The notes beneath the pieces are model-generated. The model was not told where the DNA came from. It was given only the letters and a program-made list of their open reading frames with translations, and searched no databases. A stretch of DNA of 64,000 nt from the NCBI RefSeq assembly GCF_022601675.1, contig NZ_JAKVIL010000016.1, positions 1 to 64,000 on the forward strand. The letters run 5' to 3'. This DNA comes from Ancylobacter gelatini. Its GTDB lineage: Bacteria; Pseudomonadota; Alphaproteobacteria; Rhizobiales; Xanthobacteraceae. Positions 54,648 to 63,450 of the stretch are shown one piece after another (the stretch's first letter is position 1; every line of letters starts with the position of its first letter). The position numbers and the translations under genes were made by a program.

Positions 54648-55733
54648 ATGGCCGAACGACCGCCACCGTCGGCGCCCGCCGTGCTGGCCTCCCTCGCGCT
54701 TATCGGCGGGGTCGTGGCCCTAGGTGCTGGCGCCTTCGCCTATACCGGTGGCTTCCTGTCGCCGGACCGGTTGACCCCGACGCGATTGGTCGGGGCGCTG
54801 GCGCCGCCCGGAGGTCCCGCGCTCGGCCACCGGCGCAATCATGCCAAGGGTATCTGCTTCACCGGCGAGTTCCGCTCGACCGGAGATGCAGCCTCGTTGT
54901 CGCGGGCGCCGATGCTGGCAAGCGGGACTTTTCCGGTGCTCGGCCGCTTCAATCTGGGCACGCCGGATCCGAACGCGCCCGACGCCACGGTGCGGGTGCG
55001 CGGCATGGGATTGCAGATCACCGCGCCGGACGGGCAGGTGTGGCGGGCGGCGATGATCGACCCGCCCGTGTTTCCGGTGGCGACACCGGAGGCCTTCTAT
55101 GCCCTGCTGACCGCGTCGCACAGCAAGGATGCGGGCGCGATGCCGGCCTTTATCGCCGCCCACCCGGAATTTCCCAACTTCGTGGCCTGGGCCAAGAGCG
55201 CGCCCTACACGGCCAGCTATGCCGAGGATGCGTTTCACAGCCTGAACGCCTTCCTGTTCAGCAATGCGCAGGGCCAGACCCATGCCGTGCGCTGGGCGCT
55301 TGTGCCGGACGCGCTGGTGACCCCGCTCACCGACGCGCAACTCGCCGCGCTTGGACCCGATCATCTGGAAAACGAGATCGCCACGCGCGTCACGGCCGCG
55401 CCGCAGAGCTGGAAGCTGTTGTTAACGGTCGCCGAGCCCGGCGATCCCACCAGTGACCCGAGCAAGGCCTGGCCGGCGGAACGTCGCACAGTCGAGGCCG
55501 GAACGCTGGTGGTCGATCGGATCGAGGCCGAGGCCGACGGACCGTGCCGCGACGTCAATTTCGACCCGACCATCCTGCCGGACGGCATCGCGGTCTCGGA
55601 TGACCCGTTCCCCGCCGCCCGCTCGGCAGCCTATGCGCGCTCCTTCAATCTGCGCACGGCCGAAGCGAAGGACTACCCCCGTCAGCCGGCTGCGGCCGCC
55701 GCCTCCTCCCAGTCCGGAGCTGCCACGCCATGA
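54648..55733 (+). CDS. membrane-anchored catalase-family peroxidase
   Basis: 361 residues. An N-terminal membrane segment (AVLASLALIGGVVALGAGAFAYTGG, residues 10-34) should anchor it with the catalytic part outside. The short catalase fold has the distal histidine in RNHAKGICFTGEF and the likely proximal haem tyrosine in ARSAAYARSF. Proteins of this length are the catalase-related peroxidases (SrpA/YfeX-unrelated), not full catalases. The stop overlaps the start of a cytochrome b561 gene by 4 bases, suggesting the b561 feeds electrons from the membrane pool to the peroxidase. Confidence 0.88.
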   Translation: MAERPPPSAPAVLASLALIGGVVALGAGAFAYTGGFLSPDRLTPTRLVGALAPPGGPALGHRRNHAKGICFTGEFRSTGDAASLSRAPMLASGTFPVLGRFNLGTPDPNAPDATVRVRGMGLQITAPDGQVWRAAMIDPPVFPVATPEAFYALLTASHSKDAGAMPAFIAAHPEFPNFVAWAKSAPYTASYAEDAFHSLNAFLFSNAQGQTHAVRWALVPDALVTPLTDAQLAALGPDHLENEIATRVTAAPQSWKLLLTVAEPGDPTSDPSKAWPAERRTVEAGTLVVDRIEAEADGPCRDVNFDPTILPDGIAVSDDPFPAARSAAYARSFNLRTAEAKDYPRQPAAAAASSQSGAATP

Positions 55734-56293
55734 GCCAGGATGCGAGCCGGTTCACCCTTCTGCAGCGCACGCTTCACTGGCTGATGGCCGTGGCGATACT
55801 GGCGATGCTGTTCATCGGGGTCGGCATGGTCTCGACAGTGATGCCGGCCTATGTGCCGCTGCTCGCGACCCATAAGACTCTCGGCATCGCCATTCTGCTA
55901 CTTGCGGTGGTCCGGCTTGCGGTGCGTTTCGTACAGGGCGCGCCCTCGCTGCCGGCCGACCTGCCCGTGCCGATGAAACTCGCCGCCCATCTGTCACATT
56001 ACGCGCTTTATGCCCTGATGATCAGCATGCCGCTGATCGGTTGGGCGATGCTGTCCGCTGGCGGCTACCCGATCGTGCTGCTCGGGGGCTTCCGGCTGCC
56101 GGCGATCGTGCCCCAAAGCGATGCACTGCACACACTGCTGTGGAGCGCACATGTCTATCTGGCCTTCGCCCTGTTCGCGCTGGTGCTGGTGCACCTGTCT
56201 GCGGCGCTGTTCCACGGCCTGGTACGGCGCGACGGCGTGCTTGAGAGCATGGCCTCGGTGCGCTCCGACCGGGGGATCGCCCCCGGCGAATAG
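55730..56293 (+). CDS. cytochrome b561-family protein
   Basis: 187 residues with four membrane helices. Candidate haem-ligand histidines are in LLQRTLHWLMAV, ATHKTLGIAILL, LAAHLSHYALYAL and LVLVHLSAALFHGLV. The form is that of YodB/CybB-type di-haem cytochrome b561 in the inner membrane. Translational coupling to the peroxidase gene indicates that the two form one quinol-dependent peroxide-reducing unit, which is inference. Confidence 0.88.
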   Translation: MSQDASRFTLLQRTLHWLMAVAILAMLFIGVGMVSTVMPAYVPLLATHKTLGIAILLLAVVRLAVRFVQGAPSLPADLPVPMKLAAHLSHYALYALMISMPLIGWAMLSAGGYPIVLLGGFRLPAIVPQSDALHTLLWSAHVYLAFALFALVLVHLSAALFHGLVRRDGVLESMASVRSDRGIAPGE

Positions 56294-56562
56294 CCCGTAG
56301 GGCGGCCGGACCCGCCTTTCCGATCTGCGACCTTCTAACGCTGCGCTGCGCCCGGTTCATGGCTGGGCGCGGCGATTTTGCGTTTGCGTCCAGTGACGTG
56401 CCGGCGCCCCGCGCCCCGCTGTCTGCCCCCGGGTTAGACCTTTGCCGCAATCATTTTCCGCCATCGAGACGAAAGACGGATCGCGATCCGGGCGAAGTGG
56501 AACGGCTTTTGCGAGGAATGTTCTTAGCTCGAACACGAGCACAAGCTACTGGAGATTAACGC

Positions 56563-56682
56563 TATAATCTGTGATCACATTATCTCTTAAATCCGACTAT
56601 CTGCGTGAAATAAATGAAAACCGACGCCGGCTTTCAGGAAATTTCGTTGGTATTTCAGTCATTTCAGATTGCTGTGATCACA
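56563..56682. promoter_or_regulatory. promoter region with two identical TGTGATCACA palindromes
   Basis: TGTGATCACA occurs at 56570-56579 and 56673-56682, 103 bases apart (about ten helical turns). The first immediately follows TATAAT (56563-56568). The surrounding 56540-56690 stretch is AT-rich. Palindromes on the same helical face suggest repression by looping ahead of the transaminase-importer operon. No regulator gene is adjacent. The rest of 56294-56742 holds no gene. Confidence 0.6.
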
Positions 56683-56742
56683 ATTTAACCGCTCTGCATG
56701 CTGCGTCTGCCGCTTTGCAGGGCAATCCGTCGAGGAGCCAAT

Positions 56743-58128
56743 ATGCCTATCCCCAACTCGGTCGAGGCGCGTGATATCGCCTTTCATCTGCATCCGGCGA
56801 CCAATGCCAAGAAGCATCTGGAGGCCGGGCCGCTCGTCATCGAGCGGGGCGAGGGCATCCATGTCTTTGATGCCTCGGGTCGGAAATATATCGAGGCGCT
56901 GGCGGGCCTGTGGTGCGCGGGGCTGGGCTTCAGCGACGATCGCGTCGCCGATGCGGTCTACAAGCAGATGAAGACGCTGCCCTATTATCACACCTTCGCC
57001 CATCGCTCGCACGGACCGGTGGTGGACCTCGCCGAAAAGCTGATCGCAATGGCACCTGTGCCGATGAGCAAGGTGTTCTTCACGAATTCCGGCTCCGAGG
57101 CGGTCGACACGGTGATGAAGCTGGTCTGGTACCGCTCCAACGCCATGGGTCAGCCGGAGAAGAAGAAGTTCATCGCCCGCGAGCGCGCCTTCCACGGTCT
57201 CACCGCCGCGGCCTCGTGCCTGACAGGCCTGCCGGGCAACCATCGCGGCTTCGATCTGGTGTTCGATGGCGTGCTGCGCGTCACCGCGCCGGATCATTAT
57301 CGCAACGCCCTGCCGGGAGAGAGCGAAAGCGCATTCGCCACCCGCCTCGCCGAGGAACTGGAGGCGCTGATCCTCGCTGAAGGGCCGGAGACCATCGCGG
57401 CGTTCATCGGCGAGCCGGTCATGGGCGGCGGCGGGGTGATCGTTCCGCCGATGGACTATTGGCCCAAAATGCAGGCGGTGCTGCGCAAATACGACATCCT
57501 GACCATCGCCGACGAGGTGATCTGCGGCTTCGGGCGCACCGGCACCATGTTCGGCTCGACCACGCTCGGTATCGAGCCGGACATCATGACGCTCTCCAAG
57601 CAACTCTCCTCGGCCTATCTGCCGATCTCGGCGGTGATGGTGAACGAGAAGACCGTCGCCCCGATCATCGAACAGAGCGGCGATCTCGGCATTCTCGGCC
57701 ACGGCTTCACGGCGAGCGGCCATCCGGTGGCGGCCGCCGCCGCGGTCGAGGTGCTGCGTATCATCGAGGAGGACAAGCTGGTCGAGAACGCCGCGCGTTC
57801 AGGCGCGCATCTGCGCGCGGGTCTCGCCAAGCTCGCCGATCATCCGCTGGTCGGCAATGTGCGCGGGGTCGGTCTGATCGCGGCGGTTGAACTGGTGCTC
57901 GACAAGGAGACAAAGACCGCGATCCCCGGCCAGCCGGGCGCGCTCGGCGTGCTGGTCAACACGCGGCTTCAGGAACTCGGCGTGCTGACGCGCGCCATGG
58001 TCGATACCGTCGGCTTCTCGCCGCCTCTCATCATCACCATCGCTGAAGTGGACGCGCTGCTCGAGCTGTTCACCCAGGCATTGGACGATGTTGCCGCCTC
58101 GCTCGCGGCCACTCTGGAGCCGGCGTGA
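56743..58128 (+). CDS. class III aminotransferase (omega-transaminase type)
   Basis: 461 residues of fold-type I subgroup II. The PLP-phosphate region is TNSGSEAVDTVMKL (about residue 118), the aspartate is in TIADEVICGFGRTG and the Schiff-base lysine in MTLSKQLSSAY (about 288). The form resembles SpuC-like putrescine/omega-amino-acid:pyruvate transaminases. It would move an amino group from an amine to pyruvate, giving an aldehyde or ketone. The ATG at 56743 follows GAGGAG by 5 bases. The binding-protein gene starts 47 bases after the stop. Confidence 0.9.
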   Translation: MPIPNSVEARDIAFHLHPATNAKKHLEAGPLVIERGEGIHVFDASGRKYIEALAGLWCAGLGFSDDRVADAVYKQMKTLPYYHTFAHRSHGPVVDLAEKLIAMAPVPMSKVFFTNSGSEAVDTVMKLVWYRSNAMGQPEKKKFIARERAFHGLTAAASCLTGLPGNHRGFDLVFDGVLRVTAPDHYRNALPGESESAFATRLAEELEALILAEGPETIAAFIGEPVMGGGGVIVPPMDYWPKMQAVLRKYDILTIADEVICGFGRTGTMFGSTTLGIEPDIMTLSKQLSSAYLPISAVMVNEKTVAPIIEQSGDLGILGHGFTASGHPVAAAAAVEVLRIIEEDKLVENAARSGAHLRAGLAKLADHPLVGNVRGVGLIAAVELVLDKETKTAIPGQPGALGVLVNTRLQELGVLTRAMVDTVGFSPPLIITIAEVDALLELFTQALDDVAASLAATLEPA

Positions 58129-58175
58129 GCCGTCGGCCCCCCACAAACACGCAAGATCATCCACAGGAGAACAGC

Positions 58176-59231
58176 ATGACCATCAAGAACGGAATCCGCG
58201 GCTTCGGCCTCGTGTCGGCCGCGATCCTGGCCTTTGCGGCAACTCCCGGCCTCGCGGGCGACCTCACCATCGTGGGCTGGGGCGGCGCGACGCAGGATGG
58301 CCAGCGCGAGGCCTATTTCAAGCCGTTCGCTGCGAAGGAAGGCATCAAGGTGCTGGAGGATTCCTGGGACGGCGGCTACGGCGTCCTGCAGTCCAAGGTG
58401 AATGCCGGCAATCCGAATTGGGACGTTGTGCAGGTCGAATCCGAGGAACTGGTGCTCGGCTGCGCGGACGGCATCTATGAGAAGCTCGACTGGGCACAGA
58501 TCGGCCCCAAGGAAGACTTCCTCGAGGAGAGCGTCAGCGATTGCGGCATCGGCACGCTGACCTCGGGCACTGGCCTCGCCTATGATTCCGAGAAGCTGCC
58601 GGATGGTCCCAAGAGCTGGGTCGATTTCTGGGACCTCAAGAAGTATCCCGGCAAGCGCGCGCTGCGCAAAGGCCCGAAATACACGCTGGAATTCGCGTTG
58701 ATGGGCGACGGCGTGCCGGCCGACAAGGTCTATGAGGTTCTGGCGACCCCGGAGGGTGTCGATCGCGCTTTCAAGAAGCTGGAAGAGCTCGGCCCCAACC
58801 TGATCTGGTGGGAAGCCGGCGCGCAGCCGATCCAGTATCTCGCCTCGGGCGAAGTCGCGATGAGCGCGGCCTATAACGGGCGCGTCTCCAATGTGAACGC
58901 CAAGGAAGGCAAGAAGTTCGTCTTCGTGTGGCCCGGCAACGTCGTTGCCACCGATAGCTGGGTGATCCTCAAAGGCTCCGCCAACAAGGAGGCCGCCCAG
59001 AAGGCGATCGCTTTCATGAGCCAGCCCGAGAACCAGGCCAAGATGCCGAAATACGTGGCCTACGGCATCACCAACAAGAAGGCTGCCGCCGAGGTGCCGC
59101 CGGAGCTGGAGAAGAACCTGCCGACCAATGTCGACAACCTCAAGGGTGCCTTGCCGCTCGGCGTCGACTTCTGGATCGACAACAATGAAAGCCTGACCCA
59201 GCGCTTCAACGCCTGGCTCGCCACGCGCTGA
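58176..59231 (+). CDS. periplasmic binding protein, polyamine type
   Basis: 351 residues. The signal peptide is about residues 1-27 (GFGLVSAAILAFAATPGLAG). The mature part (LTIVGWGGATQDGQREAYFKPF; WDVVQVESEELVLGC) is a PotD/family 1 binding protein of the putrescine/spermidine group. The acidic content fits cationic ligands. AGGAGA lies 5 bases before the ATG at 58176. It is followed by a 171-base structured gap and then the ATPase and permease genes of the same importer. Confidence 0.88.
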   Translation: MTIKNGIRGFGLVSAAILAFAATPGLAGDLTIVGWGGATQDGQREAYFKPFAAKEGIKVLEDSWDGGYGVLQSKVNAGNPNWDVVQVESEELVLGCADGIYEKLDWAQIGPKEDFLEESVSDCGIGTLTSGTGLAYDSEKLPDGPKSWVDFWDLKKYPGKRALRKGPKYTLEFALMGDGVPADKVYEVLATPEGVDRAFKKLEELGPNLIWWEAGAQPIQYLASGEVAMSAAYNGRVSNVNAKEGKKFVFVWPGNVVATDSWVILKGSANKEAAQKAIAFMSQPENQAKMPKYVAYGITNKKAAAEVPPELEKNLPTNVDNLKGALPLGVDFWIDNNESLTQRFNAWLATR

Positions 59232-59252
59232 CGCCGACGCCGTTCCCGGGTT

Positions 59253-59308
59253 GCTTCCCACGCCCTTGCGGGCGCGAAGCGGCCCGGGCGCGACCGCTTC
59301 CCACGCCC
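59253..59308 (+). other. alternative stem-loops after the binding-protein gene
   Basis: The 13-base sequence GCTTCCCACGCCC occurs twice (59253-59265 and 59296-59308). GGGCGCGAAGC (59270-59280) between them can pair with either copy, giving two mutually exclusive hairpins; GAAGCGG/CCGCTTC (59276-59282 with 59294-59300) is the longer uninterrupted stem. The element lies between the binding-protein and ATPase genes and may set their ratio. Confidence 0.4.
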
Positions 59309-59402
59309 GCGACTTCGGCCGCTGGCGCCCGACACTCGCGCCCCGCAGCGCGTCCCGGCCCGGCTCCTGCCGGCGGGGCGGGGCTTCGACTGGAGATTGC
59401 TA

Positions 59403-60470
59403 GTGGCTGACTTTCATATCCGCCTCGACGGCGTGACCAAGACCTACGGTTCGCTCCGCGTGGTCGACAATCTGCGTCTCGACATCATCCGGGGCGAATT
59501 CCTCAGCCTGCTGGGGCCGTCCGGCTCAGGCAAGACGACGATTCTGATGATGCTCGCCGGCTTTCAGGACGCGTCAGAGGGCACGATCTATGTCGACGGC
59601 AACATGATCAACGACATCCCCTCGCACAAGCGCAACATGGGGGTGGTGTTCCAGAGCTACGCGCTGTTTCCCCACATGAGCGTGGCGCAGAACGTTGCGT
59701 TCCCGCTGAAGATGCGCGGCTTCGGCCGCTCGGATATCCGCGAGCGGGTTGAGCGCGCGCTCGACATGGTGCAGCTTTCCACCATGAAGGATCGCAAGCC
59801 TTCACAGCTTTCCGGCGGCCAGCAGCAGCGCGTCGCCCTTGCCCGCGCTCTGGTGTTCGAGCCGGGCGTCGTGCTGATGGACGAGCCGCTCGGCGCGCTC
59901 GACAAGCAGTTGCGCGAGCAGATGCAACTCGACATCCGCGAACTGCATGCCCGTCTCGGTCTGACCATCGTGTTCGTGACCCATGACCAGTCCGAGGCGC
60001 TCACCATGTCGGACCGCATCGCGGTCTTCAACAAGGGGCGCATCGAGCAGATCGACACGCCGCGCATGATCTACGACCACCCCGCCACCCGCTTCGTCGC
60101 CGAGTTCATCGGCGAGACCAACCTGATGGAGGGCGAGATCGCCGGCCGGGAGGGGGACGAGGCCATGGTCCGGCTTTCCGATGGCTGCATGATGCGGGTG
60201 CGGGCGCGCGACGGGCTGGAGCGCGGCGCAAAGGTGCTGGTGACGATCCGCCCGGAAAAGGTCGAGCTTTCCGACCCGCCGGCCGCCGCCAACAGCTTCC
60301 CGGTCACGGTCAGCGACACCATCTATCAGGGCGACCATTTCCGCGTTCAGCTTCAGGGCGCCGGCCAGCGTTTCATCGCCCGCCGCGACCGGCGCGCGGC
60401 GGAGTGGCCGCAGGGCGCGCGGCTTCACGCCACCTTCGCCGCCGATGACTGCTGGGTGATCGCGCCATGA
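59403..60470 (+). CDS. ABC transporter ATP-binding protein, polyamine type
   Basis: 355 residues. Walker A is GPSGSGKTT (about residue 38), the signature is LSGGQQQRVALARA, Walker B is VVLMDEPLGALD, and the switch is FVTHDQ. A TOBE domain follows from about 240 (GETNLMEGEIAG), as in PotA. The GTG at 59403 with GGAG 7 bases ahead is preferred to a TTG two codons earlier. The stop overlaps the start of the first permease by 4 bases. Confidence 0.9.
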   Translation: MADFHIRLDGVTKTYGSLRVVDNLRLDIIRGEFLSLLGPSGSGKTTILMMLAGFQDASEGTIYVDGNMINDIPSHKRNMGVVFQSYALFPHMSVAQNVAFPLKMRGFGRSDIRERVERALDMVQLSTMKDRKPSQLSGGQQQRVALARALVFEPGVVLMDEPLGALDKQLREQMQLDIRELHARLGLTIVFVTHDQSEALTMSDRIAVFNKGRIEQIDTPRMIYDHPATRFVAEFIGETNLMEGEIAGREGDEAMVRLSDGCMMRVRARDGLERGAKVLVTIRPEKVELSDPPAAANSFPVTVSDTIYQGDHFRVQLQGAGQRFIARRDRRAAEWPQGARLHATFAADDCWVIAP

Positions 60471-61651
60471 TGGCACGGTTGTGGAATCGCAGGACTCGCG
60501 CCTTCCTGTTGGTCATGCCGATGGCGCTCTTCATCGCCGTGTTCTTCGTCTGGCCGCTGGTGATCATGGTCAAGCAGTCGGTCTCCGACACTGCGGTGCT
60601 GCAGATATTGCCGCGCACCGCCGATGAGGTCGCCGGCTGGGACCGCGCCTCGCCGCCGAGCGAGGCGATGCAGGCCGCGTTGATTGCGGATTTACGCGCG
60701 GCCACCGACGAGAAGGCGGTCGGCGACATGGTGCGGCGGCTCAACAGCGCGCAGTCCGGCTTCCGCACCCTGATGAGCAAGACCATCTCGGCGGTTGCGA
60801 AGCCCGAGACCGGGCCGCTGCTGGCGCCGGTCGACAAACGCTGGATGCAGCCGCCCTACTGGATCGCCATTGCTGATGCGCTTGAACCGAGGACCGATCG
60901 CTACCTGCTGGCGGCCGTCGATCTCGAGCGCGATGCCACTGGCGACATCACCCAGATGCCCGAGGGCTCCTCCGCCAATCGGCTGATCTTCGGCCGCACC
61001 TTCTGGATCGCCGGCCTCGTGACCTTGTTCTGCGTGCTGATCGGCTACCCCTATGCGCTGCTGATCGCCGCTTCCACCGGGACAACGCGGGCCATCCTGC
61101 TCGCTGCCGTGCTGCTGCCGCTGTGGACGTCGCTGCTGGTGCGCACCGCTGCCTGGTTCATCCTTCTGCAGGAACAGGGGCTGATCAACGGCTTCCTGCT
61201 CAGTACCGGGGTCATCGCCTCGCCGCTGGCGCTGATCTTCAACCGCACCGGCGTGGTGATCGCCATGACCCATGTGCTGCTGCCGCTGATGGTGCTGCCG
61301 ATTTACAGCGTGCTGGTGACAATCCCGACCAATCTGATGCCGGCGGCGACCTCGCTCGGGGCGCACCCGCTCCGGGCCTTCGTCCATGTCATGCTGCCAC
61401 TGAGCCTGCGCGGCGTGGTCTCGGGCATGCTGCTCGTGTTCATGACGGCGGTTGGCTACTATATCACCCCGGCCCTCGTCGGCGGCGCCGGCGACCAGAT
61501 GATCAGCGCCATCATCGCCTTCTATTCCACACAGACCGCGAATTGGAGCATGGCGAGCGCGCTCGGCATGGTGCTGCTGGCGATCACGCTGGTGCTTTAC
61601 GTTGTCTATGCCCAGCTCTCGGGCCGCAACAGCATTGGCGGGAGGATGTGA
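60467..61651 (+). CDS. ABC transporter permease with long periplasmic insertion (PotB-like)
   Basis: 394 residues, about 100 longer than a standard PotB. The first membrane helix is residues 14-37. It is followed by about 135 mostly polar residues (SDTAVLQILPRTADEV to SSANRLIFGR) before the next helix near 178. The remaining helices and the EAA loop (AATSLGAHPLRAFVHVMLPL, about 295) are normal. The insertion is predicted to be periplasmic and might contact the binding protein. It is coupled to the ATPase and to the second permease by 4-base and 1-base overlaps. Confidence 0.88.
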   Translation: MMARLWNRRTRAFLLVMPMALFIAVFFVWPLVIMVKQSVSDTAVLQILPRTADEVAGWDRASPPSEAMQAALIADLRAATDEKAVGDMVRRLNSAQSGFRTLMSKTISAVAKPETGPLLAPVDKRWMQPPYWIAIADALEPRTDRYLLAAVDLERDATGDITQMPEGSSANRLIFGRTFWIAGLVTLFCVLIGYPYALLIAASTGTTRAILLAAVLLPLWTSLLVRTAAWFILLQEQGLINGFLLSTGVIASPLALIFNRTGVVIAMTHVLLPLMVLPIYSVLVTIPTNLMPAATSLGAHPLRAFVHVMLPLSLRGVVSGMLLVFMTAVGYYITPALVGGAGDQMISAIIAFYSTQTANWSMASALGMVLLAITLVLYVVYAQLSGRNSIGGRM

Positions 61652-62439
61652 TGCGCCCTGGAAAGCTCATACCCGCCGTCTTCGGCCTGCTGGCCGTCAG
61701 CTTCCTGCTGCTGCCGCTGCTGGTGATCCTGCCTCTGGCCTTCACCTCCAGCCTGTTCCTCATCTACCCGATCCCGTCCTTCTCGCTGCGCTGGTTCGAC
61801 GTGCTGGTGACCAACCCGGTGTGGCGGGCGGCGATCGTCAACAGCCTGATCATCGGCATCGGCACCACGATCCTGTCGACGGTGCTGGGCGGGCTGGCCT
61901 CGCTCGGCCTGCGCGAGAAGCTGCGTTTCGTCTCCGCCCCGCTCTCCACCCTGTTTCTGCTGCCCATGGTGGTGCCGGCGGTGGTGCTGGGTGTGGGATT
62001 GCAGATCCTCTACGCCCGGTTCGGATTGTCGAGCACCTATCTCGGCATGATCATCGCCCACACCGTGATCGCGATCCCGCTGGTGATGGTGAGCGTGACC
62101 AACTCGCTGCAAGGAATGGACAGCCGGCTGGAGCTGGCAGCCGCCAGCCTCGGCGCCGGGCCGGCGGCGACGCTCCTGCACGTCACGCTGCCGCTCGCCA
62201 TGCCTGGCATCCTTACCGGGGCCGTGCTCGCCTTCGCGGTATCACTGGACGAGGTGGTGTTGAACATATTCCTCGCCGGTCCCGGCCAGCGGACCATCGC
62301 GCGGCAGATGTTCGCCGAACTGCGCGACAACATCAGCCCGGCGATCGCCGCGGCGGCCTTTCTCTTCATAGCCGGCACCATCGTGCTCATGGCGCTGGTC
62401 CTGCTCATGCGCCGGCGCGTCGGCGGCACCGCCAGCTAA
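61651..62439 (+). CDS. ABC transporter permease (PotC-like)
   Basis: 262 residues and about six membrane helices. The EAA loop is LAAASLGAGPAATLLHVTLPLAMPG (about residues 165-190), and SLDEVVLNIFLAGPGQRTIARQMF is the typical PotC segment. It would pair with the preceding permease. The ATG shares a base with the preceding stop. GGAGG at 61641-61645 lies 5 bases from the start. The downstream transaminase begins 41 bases after the stop. Confidence 0.9.
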   Translation: MRPGKLIPAVFGLLAVSFLLLPLLVILPLAFTSSLFLIYPIPSFSLRWFDVLVTNPVWRAAIVNSLIIGIGTTILSTVLGGLASLGLREKLRFVSAPLSTLFLLPMVVPAVVLGVGLQILYARFGLSSTYLGMIIAHTVIAIPLVMVSVTNSLQGMDSRLELAAASLGAGPAATLLHVTLPLAMPGILTGAVLAFAVSLDEVVLNIFLAGPGQRTIARQMFAELRDNISPAIAAAAFLFIAGTIVLMALVLLMRRRVGGTAS

Positions 62440-62480
62440 ACGCGCCCTATGATCTCCTAAGCCCTGCGAGGAACCCAACC

Positions 62481-63407
62481 ATGGATGCGGTGACCACCGA
62501 ACGGACCGCGCTGCGCGGCAAATATGCCGGTGCGGCGGCCTATCTCGACGGCAGCTTCATGCCGCTCTCAGAGGCGAAGATCCCGGTGACGCACTGGGGC
62601 TATCGCCGCTCCGACGTGACCTATGACGTGGTGGGCGTGAAGGACGGCCGGTTCTTCCGGCTCGACGACCACATCAAGCGCTTCCGCGCCTCGATGACCG
62701 CGATCCACATGGACCCGCCGGAAAGCGACGAGGAGATCCGCGATATCCTGATGAAGCTGGTGCTGATGGCGGATGTGCGGGACGCCTATGTCTCGATGGA
62801 GTGCCTTCGGGCCTCACCCGCGCCCGGCGCGCTGCGCCATCCCGCCTCGTGCCGCGCCTATCTGTCGTGCTCCGCGGTGCCGTGGATTTCCATCGTCACC
62901 TCGGAGATGGACATGCGCGGCGTGCATCTGATGATCCCGAAGGTGCGCAAGATTCCCGTCGATTCCTTCGATCCGCGCGTGAAAAATTTCATGTGGGGCG
63001 ACCTCACCGAAGGCATGTTCGAGGCCAAGGCCGCCGGCGCCGATTTCGCGGTGTTGCTGGACCATGACGGCAATGTCACCGAAGGTCCGGGCTTCAACGT
63101 CTTCTCGATCACCGATGGCGTCGTGGCGACGCCGATCCGTGGCGGGCTCGACGGCATCACACGCAAATCGGTGATGGAATTGTGCGAAGAACTGGGGTTG
63201 CCGTTGGAGGTGCGCCAGGTCTCGGAGGACGAGTTCGTCAATGCCGACGAGATATTCACCTGCACCACGGCTGGCGGGGTCATGCCGGCCTCCCGCATCA
63301 ATGGCCGTATCATGGGCAATGACCGGCCGGGCCCGCTGTCGATGAAGCTGAAGGAAGCCTTCTGGGCGAAGCGTGCGCAGGGCTGGCACGGCACTGAAAT
63401 CCTGTGA
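62481..63407 (+). CDS. class IV aminotransferase, (R)-amine transaminase-like
   Basis: 308 residues of PLP fold-type IV. The lysine is in PRVKNFMWGDL (about residue 170). The segments SDVTYDVVGVKDGRFFRLDDHI, GVHLMIPKVRKIP, EGPGFNVFSITDGVV and ITRKSVMELCEELG follow, from memory, the (R)-selective amine transaminase pattern of ATA-117 more closely than branched-chain or D-amino-acid transaminases. It would act on the opposite face of the amine to the class III enzyme at the start of the operon. GAGGA lies 8 bases before the ATG. A GC-rich hairpin follows the stop. Confidence 0.82.
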   Translation: MDAVTTERTALRGKYAGAAAYLDGSFMPLSEAKIPVTHWGYRRSDVTYDVVGVKDGRFFRLDDHIKRFRASMTAIHMDPPESDEEIRDILMKLVLMADVRDAYVSMECLRASPAPGALRHPASCRAYLSCSAVPWISIVTSEMDMRGVHLMIPKVRKIPVDSFDPRVKNFMWGDLTEGMFEAKAAGADFAVLLDHDGNVTEGPGFNVFSITDGVVATPIRGGLDGITRKSVMELCEELGLPLEVRQVSEDEFVNADEIFTCTTAGGVMPASRINGRIMGNDRPGPLSMKLKEAFWAKRAQGWHGTEIL

Positions 63408-63410
63408 GGG

Positions 63411-63437
63411 CAGGGCGCCGCGGCGAGCGGCGCCCTG
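63411..63437. terminator. hairpin between convergent genes
   Basis: CAGGGCGCCGC (63411-63421) pairs with GCGGCGCCCTG (63427-63437) around a 5-base loop, an 11-bp GC-rich stem. It lies between the class IV transaminase stop and the convergent EamA stop. The T-run is weak, so termination may be partial. Confidence 0.6.
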
Positions 63438-63450
63438 TTCACGCCCGAGG

